From NCBI GenBank assembly GCA_034509735.1, contig JACGWO010000005.1, forward strand, positions 25,476,383 through 25,540,382: 64,000 nucleotides of DNA, read 5' to 3'. This document shows, piece after piece, positions 48,317-59,805 of the stretch (its first letter is position 1; every line of letters begins with the position of its first letter). The notes under the pieces are model-generated. The model was not told the origin of the DNA and did no database searches. It was given only the letters and a program-made list of their open reading frames with translations. Source of the DNA: Sesamum alatum (Eukaryota; Streptophyta; Magnoliopsida; Lamiales; Pedaliaceae). The translations under genes were made by a program, and so were the position numbers.

Positions 48317-50309
48317 TGAAAGAAATCGGTGGATCGTCCCGGGAATTGCGCGAATGCGGAAGCGCGATAAAAACAATCATACAAAAATGAAAGCATGCTT
48401 GAAATTTAAAAGAACACGCTCAAAGGGTGTGCCCTTGAGGTTCCCGGGCGTTTGGTGTATCTCATGATCATATAACATGTAAAAAAATCATGGAGGCCAT
48501 AGAGTTGAAAATTAAAGAAGGACGAAAAAGTAAAACGAGACCTACCCGTTGTCGTTTTCGTCTTCAACGGCTACTCGCGTTGTTCCCCGTTTTGCACCGA
48601 GATCTCGTTCTTGAGACCCTCCAAATCGTGACACACGATCCACCCACGTATCTTGCACGTCGTGCTAGCAACGAACAAGTATTTGTTTTTGGAGTGGATG
48701 AATCAACAACACGTTATCAATTAACGGTATTGATTCATCTAAGTTCTAATGTTCCAAGAACAAAAGAACAAGAAGTAATTTTCTTGTAGAGAGAGAGGGG
48801 GCGGACGAGAGGTGAGGAGGGGGAGATGAGTGTGTGTTGTGTGTGTGATTTCAAGAATCATCATCCTTCAATTGTTGGAGGCTAGAGGTTTATATAGAGG
48901 AGGAGTTTAATCCTCTTTAAACTCCAACTCTAAGAACTCTAATTTGACTAGGATTTTGACCTAGTCAAAGTCCTAGTCAAACTAGTGTTTGACCTAGTCA
49001 AACGAATCCTAGCCTTCCATCTCCCCTTTCCATCTCAACCGTTGATTTTAATTTAATGGAATATTTAAATCCCATTAAATATTTCAAAAGGCTAAAAGAA
49101 TAAATATAATATAATAAATAAATATTAATATTTATTCTAAGCCCATTAAATCAACCCGTTAATAAATCCTATTTATTAATTTAATTCCCTTTATCAAATA
49201 GAAGGAATTAATTTCTCCAAGAAAATATAGGACCCGATTAAATCTAATTTAATCATTCCTTTAGTCCAATATTTAATTCCAAATTAAATACTAAGTGTGT
49301 GTGGATAGTGTGTGGCTCTTTAGGTTCACCTTTCAGCTAGACTTGGTCGGATTCCCAGAATCCGTCCGTTACCATGGGTGGCCATCTAGCAACGGTCCAT
49401 GGCACTAGAGACTAGGTGAAATATTCGGGGATGAACATTTAGGTTCTAACAGCACACTTGTCCTTCTGTCTTCGGTCTCATCACTTAGGGTCTAGGGCAC
49501 GGAAAATGCAGGTACCCATTTTGGACCTAAGTGTCGGTTTGTCCTTACTAAATGCCGCAAGGGAAACCTTCCCTTCTGTTCAGTTACTGTGGCCACAGAT
49601 TTCAGGGACAAGACACAGAGCATACATGAGACTCAACTGTCAATACCTCATGACAGGAGACAGATCCTTTCTTGGAAACTACTGTCACTTTGTACACCCG
49701 AGTTGCACTAGACATGGCTTATGACTACTCAAGAGTATTTTGGCAATCTCTCACCATATCTAAGATAAAGACCTGATGCACAGGTAAACTCAGCAGTTCC
49801 TCAAGTCAAAGGACTTGGCCTGTACCGTTGGAACCGGGAATACACGTCATACCTTGCTGACCATACTCAAGGTCCTCCGTAAGACGCTTCCTGCGAGTCA
49901 CCTCAGTCGGCTGCTTCCTAGCATGTTGACCCACTAACACTACTTAGACGACCTTCGTCACCCGTCGATGAAATACGACAGCAGATGCTTAGTGCAAGTC
50001 TCAAAGGGAATCCCGGTACCCATTTTCGGGATTCCTTGACTTGGAGATTTCCGGACTGATTCGGTAAGACTGATTTCATGGACCTACCTCCAAGCGTAGT
50101 CCCAGTCCCCGAAATCATTTCTCAGTCCGTGGGCTTTGTTTGCGTAGTGAACAGAAATGTAAATGCAGATAAGTGAACGTAAACAAAGTATTGCCATATG
50201 AATTTTCACTTCTTTATTCATAAATGTTTTTATCAAATACCAAAAAATTGTCTAGACATAGGTTACATATTCCTGCCAAAATTGGCTTACATGGTCACCT
50301 ATTTTAATA
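48317..50309 (-). repeat. 5' LTR of the copia element
   Basis: 1993 bp. It matches 40094-42070 along its length, with scattered substitutions and one 16-bp extra block near 49611-49626. Its outer terminus is mutated (TATTAA instead of TGTTAG). TATA is at 48889-48896. The antisense open frame 48490-48789 differs from its twin in the other LTR by one residue. Confidence 0.95.
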
Positions 50310-50327
50310 GGTATTTGCTGGTACAAC
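50310..50327 (+). repeat. Right copy of the 18-bp direct repeat flanking the copia element
   Basis: GGTATTTGCTGGTACAAC, identical to 40076-40093. After it the Tekay gag resumes with TGATCCTGCAG. Confidence 0.9.
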
Positions 50328-51180
50328 TGATCCTGCAGAAGCAGAAGAATGATTGAGAAATACGAAGAGAATTCTAGACCAAATTGAATGCACTTCTGAA
50401 CAAAATTTGAGATATGCGGTGTCTTTATCGGAGAAAGATACATTGGATTGGTAGGAAACTGTTCCAGGGAGTAGGAATTGACCAATCACTTTGACATGGA
50501 ATGATTTCTTGAGGGAATTTGCTGAGAATACACTCCACTGGTCTACAGAAACCGTAAGAAAGTTGAATTTCTTAAGTTAAAGCAAAATAATTTGTCTGTT
50601 GCCGAGTACGAGCTACAATTTGTGAGACTGTCCAAGTATGCTTCAGAAGAGGTAACTATTGATGAATTGAGGCGAGAAAGATTTGAAAGAGGCCTGAGGC
50701 TTGAGATTCGAGAGAAGATAGCAATCAAACCTCCGGGTTACAGTGCACCTTTGGAAGCAGCATTGAGAGCTGAAGAGACATCTATAGAAAGGAATTTTGC
50801 TGAAGCTAAACGAAAAAAAGTGGACAGGTAATCCTAACTTTACAGGTGGACCAAGTGGTGCAGTTTCTTTTAGGAGTTCTAGTTTTCAAAGAGGCGGGTA
50901 TAGAGGCCGAGGAATGAGTCAAACTAATAGGTCTCCATCAGTGTGGTCAAGTAGAGGCGGGTCTACCTCAGTCGGATTTGGGGGAAGACAGGGTCCAACC
51001 AGATCCTTTAGTGGAAGGTCTATTCCCTCGTGCACGAATTGCGGTAGGAAACATATTGATAAATGTTGGGGAGTCCAGCCAATCGTGTGTTATCGTTGCC
51101 ACCAACCAGGGCACATTGTCAGAGATTGTCCTACGTGGAAAGTTGATGCTAGTGGGTCTCAAATTTTTCAGGACCAAGTA
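50328..51180 (+). pseudogene. Tekay-like gag, C-terminal part with zinc knuckle
   Basis: The plus strand continues as FAGTTDPAEAEE, then a capsid-like region with stops at former Trp codons, an open stretch at 50592-50831 (LSVAEYELQFVRLSKYA, RFERGLRLEIREKI) and a basic G/R/S-rich tail. The zinc knuckle CYRCHQPGHIVRDC (C-x2-C-x4-H-x4-C) comes next; an additional CTNCGRKHIDKCW lies just upstream. There is a frame change near 50815. Confidence 0.85.
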
Positions 51181-51182
51181 GT

Positions 51183-51840
51183 GTGGGGAAAAATTTGCAA
51201 CGGGCTAGTACAAGTAGGGGTCGAGGAAGAGGTGGTCAAGGTAGCAGGACTATTTCTACAACATCGACTGGACAGAGTAGTCAATCTCAGCCACAAGCAA
51301 GGGTGTATGCCATCACCAGGGAACAAGCTCCTACTGCACCTGAGGTTATTAATGGTTCCTTTTCTATTTGCGATTCTGGTACGCATGTGTTAATTGATCC
51401 AGGATCTACGTGTTCATTTATATCACATGATTTTGCATCACGTGTGCATGCTAGTATTGAACAGTTGGGGCATGACTTATGTGTATTTATGCTTCCTGCT
51501 GGGGTTATATTTGTTAATACCGTAGTGAGATCTTGTCAAATAGTAGTGGATAGTGTCACACTATATGCAGATTTGGTTGTGATAAACCTTAGGGAGTTTG
51601 ACATTATTCTGGGGATGCATTAGTTATCTAATAATCATGTTTTAGTGGATTGTCAAACAAAAGAGGTGGCTGTAAAAATCAATGGGCAGATGAAGATGGT
51701 TATAATGGGAGAAAGAAAAGGTATACCTAATTATTTAATTTCTGTTGTGACTGCATTTAACTTAATTAAAGGAGGGTGTGAAGCATATCTAGCTAGTGTA
51801 CGTGATACTACGAAGGCCAGCCGGGTGTGTTAGATGTTCC
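51183..51840 (+). pseudogene. Tekay-like aspartic protease
   Basis: The frame 51183-51623 reads RVYAITREQAPTAPEV, then the active-site motif VLIDPGSTCSFIS (D-P-G-S form usual in chromoviruses) and LREFDIILGM. A GAT-TGG pair after GM has become CAT-TAG, stopping the frame. The text resumes LSNNHVLVDCQTKEV at 51624 onward. This is the protease-to-RT linker region. Confidence 0.85.
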
Positions 51841-52640
51841 CGTAGTTAGGGAATTTCCTTGATGTTTTTCCCAAAGAATTACCTGGGTTACCACCTCATC
51901 GAGAAGTGGATTTTGAAATAGAAACTATTCCTGGGGCAGCACTTATCTCGATTGCACCATATAGAATGGCTCCACTTGAACTGAAAGAATTAAAGAAGCA
52001 ATTAGAAGAATTACTCGATAAGGGGTTTATACGACCAATTATTTCGCCTTGGGGAGCACCAGTGTTATTTGTAAAGAAGAAGGATGGGAGTATGAGATTA
52101 TGTGTTGATTATAGACAGTTGAATCGGATTACAATTAAGAACAAGTATCCTCTGCCACGGATAGATGATCTACTTGACCAACTGAAGGGTGCAACAGTAT
52201 TTTCTAAAATTGATTTGAGATCAGGTTATTGGCAACTACGGATTGAAGAATGATCTATTCCAAAGACAGGTTTACGAACCAGGTATGGCCATTATGAATT
52301 TGTTGTTATGCCATTTGGGTTAACAAATTCCCCTGCCGCTTTCATGTCCTTGACGAACAAAACCATACAGTCATTCCTTGATCAATTTGTGATTGTGTTT
52401 ATTAATGATATTCTGATATACTCTAGTAGTCACGAGGAACATGAACAACATTAAAGGACAGTTTTACAAATCTTGAGAGAAAAGCAACTGTATGCTAAAT
52501 TTAGCAAATGTGAATTTTGGATGGAGGAGATTGCTTTCTTAGGGCATGTTGTTTCAAAGTAAGGGGTACAACCTGATCCGACAAAAGTTAAGGCTATTTT
52601 AGAGTGGGAGCCACCTAAAAATGCAGCGGAAGTTCGCAGT
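51841..52640 (+). pseudogene. Tekay-like reverse transcriptase, catalytic Asp replaced
   Basis: The plus strand reads [19 protein letters not shown], then [20 protein letters not shown] and [35 protein letters not shown] and [15 protein letters not shown] follow, then after a stop [20 protein letters not shown]. The catalytic box is [10 protein letters not shown] instead of V.FIDDILIYS; the Asn codon is at 52404-52406. The thumb continues with [20 protein letters not shown]. At least three in-frame stops. Family gypsy RT; inactive. Confidence 0.9.
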
Positions 52641-53190
52641 TTCCTGGGATTGGCTGGGTATTACAGAAGATTTGTGAAAGATTTCTCTGTTGTTGCAAAA
52701 CCTTTAACAAATTTGTTAAAGAAGAATGCGCCGTTCAATTGGAACAACTTATGTGACCAAAGTTTTGAAGAGTTAAAGAAAAGACTTACCTCAACACCTA
52801 TTCTAGCATTACCATATGGGAATGGAGGATATGTGGTGTATACTAATGCTTCACGGCAAGGACTTGGATGTGTCTTGATGCAACATGAAAGAGTTATAGC
52901 TTATGCTTCGAGGCAGTTGAGGCCGCATGAATTGAACTATCAAACCCATGATCTGGAATTGTCAGTTATTGTGCATGCATTGAAAATCTGGAGGCATTAT
53001 CTATATGGAGAAATATTTTAAATATTTACCGATCATAAAAGTTTAAAATATATTCCAACGCAGAAAGAGTTGAATTTAAGGCGAAGAAGATGGATCGAGT
53101 TGTTGAAGGACTACGATTGTACTATTGATTATCACTCCGGAAAAGCAAATGTAGTTGCAGATGCTTTAAGTAGAAAGACGGTGGACCAAC
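52641..53190 (+). pseudogene. Tekay-like RNase H
   Basis: The open stretch 52650-53021 has [33 protein letters not shown] and [17 protein letters not shown], where the first catalytic Asp (usual YTDAS) is Asn at 52845-52847. [20 protein letters not shown], with the Glu motif [17 protein letters not shown], follows. After a stop it continues [10 protein letters not shown]...[16 protein letters not shown]. Inactive because of the Asp loss and the stop. Confidence 0.9.
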
Positions 53191-53194
53191 TAGC

Positions 53195-54660
53195 AGGTAT
53201 GATTTGCTTAATGTGGAGTATTTAGCTGCCCTCAGAGCAATGAATGTAAGTTTTAGCGTTGGTGATGATCTTTTACTTGCCACTCTTCAAGTGAAGCCCT
53301 CCCTTAGGGACAAAGTTAAGATTGCACAGAATAGTGATCCGTACTTGCAGAAAATGAAAGCCAAGATACAAGAAGGAAAGAACGATCAATTTGTAGTGTA
53401 GAAAGATGGTATGTTATTAAATGGGAAACGTATGTGTGTGCCGAATGTAGCGGAATTGAGAATAGAGATTATGCACGAGGCGCACTATGCACCGTATGTG
53501 ATGCATCCTGGCAATACCAAGATGTATCGAGACCTGAGACCCTATTATTGGTGGCCAACCATGAAGAAAGATCTTGCAGAGTTTGTGGCTAGATGTTTAA
53601 CTTGTTAGCAGGTTAAAGCAGAACACCAAGCACCAGCCGGTAAGCTTCATCCTTTATCTATACTTGAATGCAAATGGGAAAAGATTACTATGGATTTTGT
53701 CATTGGATTACCATGTACGTTCAACAAATATGATGCTATTTGGGTGATCGTGGATAGATTGACTAAATCAGCTCACTTCTTTAGATAAGTTGGTTGAGTT
53801 GTATGTTTCGAAAATTGTGAGATTACATGGAATTCCTACATCGATAGTCTCCGACAGAGATCCTCGGTTTACTTTTCATTTCTGGGGAAGCTTGCAAAGG
53901 GCATTAAGTACCAGATTGCACTTCACTCCAGCATTTCATTCTCAAACGGATGGACAATCATAAAGAACCATTCAGATGTTAGCCTGCATAATTGAGTTTA
54001 GAGGAAACTGGGATGATCATTTACCACTGATGGAATTTGCATATAATAATAGTTTTCATTCTAGTATTGGTATGGCTCCGTATGAAGCTTTGTATGGAAG
54101 AAAATGTCGAAGTCCAATCTGTTGGGACGTTGAGGGATTAAGACAACTTGAGGGGCCCAAATTAGTCCAAGAAACGATGGATAAGCTATAAATAGTTAAA
54201 AAGTGTCTGAAGGCAGCACAAGATCGTCAAAAGAGCTATGTAGATAAACATCGCAGAGAGATGGAATATGAGGCGGGAGAAAAGGTTTTTCTGAAAGTAT
54301 CACCATGGAGGGGAATCTTAAGATTCGGTAAGGAAGGAAAGTTGAGTCCCAGATATATTGGGCCGTATGAAATTATCGAGCAAGTCGGACCACTAGCTTA
54401 TCGATTAGCATTACCAGCAGAGTTGTCGTAGATACATAATGTGTTCCATGTGTCCATATTACGTTGATATCGATCTGATCCTAGTCACATCTTGCATGAA
54501 CCAGAGATAGAAATATCAGAGGGATTAACGTACATAGAGGAACCAATAGAAATTTTGAATCGGAGCATAAAGAAGTTGAGGAATAAAAAAATACCAATGG
54601 TGAAGGTAAAATGGAGCCATCACTCTCCCATAAAAAGCCACTTGGGAGGTTGAGAAGAGT
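53195..54660 (+). pseudogene. Tekay-like integrase with C-terminal chromodomain-like tail
   Basis: The zinc-finger part reads IMHEAHYAPYVMHPGNTKMY, YYWWPTMKKDLAEFVARCLTC and a stop at the next codon (Gln to TAG). The core has ITMDFVIGLP (Asp), SDRDPRFTFHFWGSL (Asp) and SQTDGQ-S-stop-RTIQ, where the catalytic Glu codon is TAA (53961-53963). A stretch of about 40 residues after DRLTKSAHFF is missing. The C-terminus is KVFLKVSPWRGILRFG, GKLSPRYIGPYEI and VFHVSILR, then a short KVKWSHHSP that resembles the chromodomain start. Inactive. Confidence 0.9.
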
Positions 54661-54744
54661 ATGAGAAAGAAATATTCATATTTATTCCTTGAGCCGTACG
54701 TTAATTAAATTTCGGGGACAAAATTTTTATTAGAAGGGGAGAAT

Positions 54745-56831
54745 TGTGACGCCCACAAATTTTTATACATAACTATGGGATTAATTATATTTATGAAATC
54801 TAGTTAATTAGTAAATAAATTAAAGTTTCAAATTTTGATTATATTAAAGATTGGAGGGACTAAATTGGGGCTTTATTAATTGTGTGGGGTCAAATTATAT
54901 ATAAACTTAGAAAATTAGGGACTAAATTATAATTTTAATAAAAAGTATTAGAAATAAATATAAATAATATATATATATATATACAAAGGTGAGTCTTGAA
55001 TGAAAATTACGTGGCCACCAATAATTAGACCACTACTTGCACACGTGGGGTTGAGTGAGGCCACCAAACCAAATTCACTATAATACACACACATGTGTAT
55101 ATAATATATAAATGTATTTATCTTGAAGTTTTGTATTATACACAAATCATACACACACTCATTTCAGAATATGTAGTTCGACCATTTATGGAGTCAGGTA
55201 AGTAATTCATCTTTAAATTATTTATTAATTTATATAACTATGTTATTTAATAAGTGCATTTATTAAATGTAGTTTATATTATTCGATTTAGTGTTTAACC
55301 GGAGAATTTTATGAATTTGATTATTTATAAATTAGTGTTTGGTTAAATGTCTCAATTAAATTAGGGGTGTTATAATTAATGACTTAAACTGCTTAATGTA
55401 CTAGATTTAATAATTTGTATAATTAATTGGCTTAATTAATCGGGTTGAAAATTATATTTGAAAAATATTATAGAATTATATTTGAAAATGTTATATTTAC
55501 TAAAGATGAGTATGTTTTGAGATAGTTAAATGTAAAATTTTTATTAAGAGTGGTAGTTATCATGAGATGAGGGGTATAATGAAATATTAAAATATTATTG
55601 GGAATCATACGGATAATATTTAATAATTCTATTTAGAAATTACGATATATTTGATATGTTGAGATATGCTTTATAACTTATTATAGGACAAGGAGGATAA
55701 GGTGAATGATTGAACAACTCCCTATGTACAAGTAGATCGTTGTAAGTCGAGGTAAGTAAATAATTAATGCTATCTATATATGTGTTCTTTCCTTGTGATA
55801 CTATCCTTATGAAAGTCTATGATTCGGGCTAGAATTAATCTATTTTGATTTCTATGAGTTATTGGTCATTTGATTTGATTAATGTGGTGAACGTAAAATG
55901 ACGAAATGTATTGAAATGTTCTATTGTTGAATGATGTGTTGTTGGTGCTTGCCAATGATAATGTGCTGGTATGGGCTATTACTTGACTAGTTGGCTTACA
56001 AGAACGGTGATATGTGGAATCGAGGGAGTGGTGGAAATTGAATATCATTATGATATGAATACCCCTTGATGTTGTTGAATAGCCTTTATGGCGAAATGAA
56101 ATGAAAAGAGCTGTGATGCGATATGAAAGAGTTATGATGCGATGTGAAAAGAGCTATGATGCAAAATGAGATTGATGAGCCTGTGTGGCATGTCAAGGGG
56201 ATTCATGTATATGTATGAATGAATAGTGAGGTTGAGTTGATGGAGAAAACCACTATATCACCTTTCTGGCAAGCCAACTAGGAAAATGCGATTTTGATTG
56301 ATTGTCTAATTATGAGATGGATACATGGAGTAATGAAATGAAATGTGCTGGATCAAATTGATTATATTCTATATACGTTTCTTGTTTTGTCTTGTTGAAA
56401 CTATATTTGAGGTACGTATATAATTGGTACCGATTATTTACTTATTGAGTTGCAGGCTCATCCCTCTGCTAATATTTTTCATGTGTAGATTTTATTCACG
56501 ACAACCAGGTCCACGTTTTTCATTCCAGTCAAGTCGGGCCAGTATGCAGTTTTCTCCTCATCGTAAATAGAAATAGCCATCTCATTTTGAATTAAAAGCG
56601 GGAATAGCATGTGAACAAATTATAATAGTTCCATTTTGACGTACTAGATATATATATATATATGTGATTTTGTGGATGAGATGATAGATATGCTTGTTGT
56701 GATGATGAGGCTACGTGTAATTATACTCGGCAAGGACTAGATTATATGCATAATTACATATATAATCAGGGTTTACATTAAGTGTGATATTTAGGGAAGA
56801 TATAGTCGTAGTGCCGTTAGTGGGTGCTATA
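54745..56831 (+). repeat. 3' LTR of the Tekay-like element
   Basis: 2087 bp, preceded by the purine tract agaaggggagaat and followed by TCCTG (56832-56836). It lacks the 345-bp duplication present in the 5' LTR. Confidence 0.9.
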
Positions 56832-56836
56832 TCCTG
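56832..56836 (+). repeat. Right target-site duplication of the Tekay-like element
   Basis: TCCTG, matching 37247-37251. Confidence 0.85.
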
Positions 56837-59436
56837 CAACCCCAAAAAATTGACATTGAAGAAGAGTATAAATAGTAATATAATAAATAATTTAATTTAA
56901 AACCTTATCTTATTGAGTAGTAAATTAACTAACATAATTCTAAGTCCTAACAAGACATATATAACTATTTTTATGCTTTAAAAGGGCATAAAAGTTGTAA
57001 CATTTGGTCCCCTTGTATTATTATATACTTAACGTCCACATGACATTTTCTTTTGAATATTCAGAGGAAAACGTGCAATGGAACTAAAATTGCCACTTTT
57101 TAAAATTTACGAGACCGAAAGTCAGAATCCCGAAATCAATGGACTAAATTAAAATAGAACGGACCTACGTTACGGACTGAAAAATGTTATTTCCTCTTAT
57201 GAAAATAAGAAAAGTCAAATTGTGAGTAAACATTAACACAATAACAATTAAAAGTATAAAAGTTTAAAATAATTATATGCTAACACATTAGTAGAATTAC
57301 ATTTTCATATTAAGAAAATTAATAAATTTTGAGAATAAAAACTTAGTATAATAAAATAATCAATAACAACTGAGTTAATTATGTTGAAATTATAAAAAAA
57401 AAAAAAGATGATAAACAAATAATCTATTGAGATTAATATATATTTCTTTTAGCTCGTTGGATGCTTTCGGTGTTCTCATCACATTGGCACATTAAAATTT
57501 AAAATAAATAAGACATAAATAATATAAAAAATACTAATCCAAATTTAACTATATATATATATAATAATGAATATATATCAAAATTTGATTGAAAATAAAA
57601 ATTATCAATCATATTAAATTAGAAGTGTTGTTGAAATTTTTGAGAAGAGTAATTTCCGACTAATTGGTTTTATTTTACTTCGTCATTATTTGTTTACATT
57701 TATAATTTGATTTATAATAAAACAAACATCACCACAATTTATAAAGCTTCTAAACTATTTCAGAATATATAATAAATCTAATTATCAAGATTGAATTCAC
57801 ACATGAATTAACTCTTTTATTTGAAATTGAACTAAAGGATAGAGCGTAAGTTAAAAAAGTATTTTCTCTAAGATGAAAGTATAAATTAATTTTGTTTATC
57901 CCTTCACAATATCATAGAAATAAAATAATAATAAAAACAATTGAAATAAGTCGATATAGAAGAATAGTGTAGATAAAATTATAATAAAATATATAAATTA
58001 TAAATCTAAATATAGTAGTTGCAATCGAAATATAATTAACATAACTATTTGGCCTCTAGATTTAAATTATAATTGTTTTGATACTAAGGGTTTATTCAAT
58101 TTGATCTTTTTTTTTTAAATATGACTACAAATGGTATATCAATCAATTTTAAAAATATTTAAAAACAAAAAGATATTCATGAAGAAAAGGAAATGTATGC
58201 CATATAATTTATATTACAAAATATGAAAACTCAAATGCTAAATAAATATTAAAAACGTAACACGTGAAAGTAAGATTTTAAAATAATTGTATACTAACTC
58301 ATTAGTTATATACTAAATTCTAATTGTATAATTATATTTTCATATTAAGTAAATTAACAAATATTGAGAATCAACTCAATAAGAATAAAGTATAAATAGA
58401 AAATGAGTTAATTATGTTGAAATTAGAAAATAAATGACGATAAAAAAAATAAACCAAAGAGAAATATATTTTTCGAGGAATAAATTTATAAAAATAACTT
58501 AAAAGTTTTAAAAGTGCGACTACTAATAACACAAAAGTATTACAACAACAAATATGACATAAAGATTAAATTGTAACATGACATATTATTGAATAAGAAA
58601 TAGATTATACCGAGTAGATGCATATGAATAAGATCAAGAAGTCAAACTAAAAATATGAAATTAAAAAAATTGAAATATAAAGGTAGAAATAAAATTTTAT
58701 GCAAAAATATATTAAATTTTAGAAGTTAATAACGCAAGTCAATAATACGTTGGCAATATTTAAAAGTTGATACTGCAAATATTGATACAATGGTCCAATT
58801 AGATTATATTTTTATTAACAATAGTTAATAAATAATTAATTTGAAATCTTTCAATGTCAATAGTTTAAAAATAAATGACATTCAAGATATTGTATAGTAA
58901 AAGAAAAAATATAACATATGCAGAGATAATATAAAAAATTAAATTAAATTAAAAACTGCAAATAGGTATAATAAAATCTACAAATAAAATATGATCAATT
59001 TTAAACTGAAAGTTCTTGTGAGAACAATCCAAAATTATAAGGGATATTTGAATAATTAATATTATTATAATATTATATTTTTTAATATTTTATTTTTATT
59101 TTTGTATTAATTGGTTTGATACAGGATAATGAAATATAACTATTAATTGAATACAAAATGCGAAATTTCAATTTTGTGGAATATTATTTTTATTTAACAG
59201 TACTAATTAAATTTTAAAAGTGAATTACAAGTAATAGAATTAAATACTTTCCTTATCAATATTTAAAACAATTCTTATTAATTTGTTTGAAAATATAATT
59301 GTATATACTAATGTTAATTTCAATAATAGAAACATAAAATAATATTATAAACTTAATATTTTTATAACTAATTATAAATGATATATTTACCTCTGAAAAA
59401 TTATTTTACACGTGCATCGCACGTCATACTTCCTAA
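56837..59436 (+). mobile_element. Helitron copy B, 3' part
   Basis: It resumes as 'caaccccaaaaaattgacattgaag', matching copy A at about 29010. The end has a clean hairpin ACGTGC-ATC-GCACGT (59410-59424), eight bases, then CTAA followed by host T (59433-59437), the standard Helitron 3' terminus. It is about 1 kb longer than the matching part of copy A: the phrase 'gagttaattatgttgaaat' occurs near 57372 and again near 58404, i.e. an extra internal module. Confidence 0.8.
59410..59436 (+). other. Helitron 3' hairpin and CTRR terminus
   Basis: A 6-bp stem with a 3-nt loop, 8-nt spacer and CTAA|T end; the diagnostic replication/termination signal of Helitrons (family knowledge). Confidence 0.8.
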
Positions 59437-59533
59437 TATATATATATACATATTATTACGCAATTTTTTACTGAATGTGTAGAAGAATGGGCATATTCTT
59501 TCACAGACACGAAAGCGTCCTTCCAGCAATAGC
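59437..59533. other. Host DNA between Helitron copies B and C
   Basis: 97 bp of unassigned sequence with a short TA run; the only non-transposon-looking DNA between the two copies. Confidence 0.4.
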
Positions 59534-59805
59534 GTTTTAACAATTAGAATTCTAAATATTCTAAACCTCCTCCATATAAATTTAGGATAAAAAACATAAA
59601 TCGTAACTCATGAATGAATCCAAGTACACAGAATTTTAATAACCTACTTCTAATCATGAAGCATGAATGAGCCCAATTACACAGACCTATCACACATTAA
59701 ATTTTAATACATTCACAAAAAATTATATTATAAAATTAGTTATAGAAAAAATAAAATTCTATAAGAAAAATATTAAGAGTTCTAATTGCTCTAAACTACT
59801 TAGGT
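59534..59805 (+). mobile_element. Helitron copy C, 5' part (5'-truncated)
   Basis: It begins 'ttttaacaattagaattctaaa', corresponding to an internal point about 100 bp into copy B, so the 5' terminus is missing. It is colinear with copy A until '...actacttagg', where the solo LTR is inserted. Confidence 0.75.

Larger units (their letters stand above)
40094..50309 (-). mobile_element. Nearly complete Ty1/copia retrotransposon nested in the Tekay-like gag
   Basis: The two LTRs (40094-42070 and 48317-50309) begin TGTTAGAATAGG and end CGATTTCTTTCA in the element's own (minus) orientation. The primer site GTGGTATCAGAGC follows the 5' LTR, and the purine tract GTCAAGTGGGAGAT precedes the 3' LTR. 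The polyprotein order gag, protease, integrase, RT, RNase H is copia. Defects are three one-base frameshifts and one nonsense codon. The 5' LTR outer end is mutated (TATTAAAATAGG). The LTRs differ at a few percent of sites by eye and by one 16-bp indel, so the insertion is fairly young. It is flanked by an 18-bp direct repeat. Confidence 0.95.
37252..56831 (+). mobile_element. Tekay/Del-like Ty3/gypsy retrotransposon, split by a copia element
   Basis: Two LTRs (37252-39714 and 54745-56831) start TGTGACGCCC and end GGTGCTATA. A TGGTATCAGAGC primer site lies just inside, and a polypurine tract (gaaggggagaat) precedes the 3' LTR. The element is flanked by TCCTG on both sides. The internal plus strand reads gag with zinc knuckle, protease, RT, RNase H and integrase in gypsy order. 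The long 2-kb LTRs, the GKLSPRYIGPYEI integrase tail and the trailing chromodomain-like residues point to the Tekay/Del chromovirus group (inference). A copia element occupies 40094-50309. The polyprotein carries many stops, mostly at former Trp and Gln codons. Confidence 0.9.

Noticed and set aside
37252..56831. Integrated pararetrovirus considered for the gypsy-type RT
   Set aside because: The element has LTRs, a primer site, a zinc-knuckle gag and an integrase with a 5-bp target duplication, i.e. an LTR retrotransposon.
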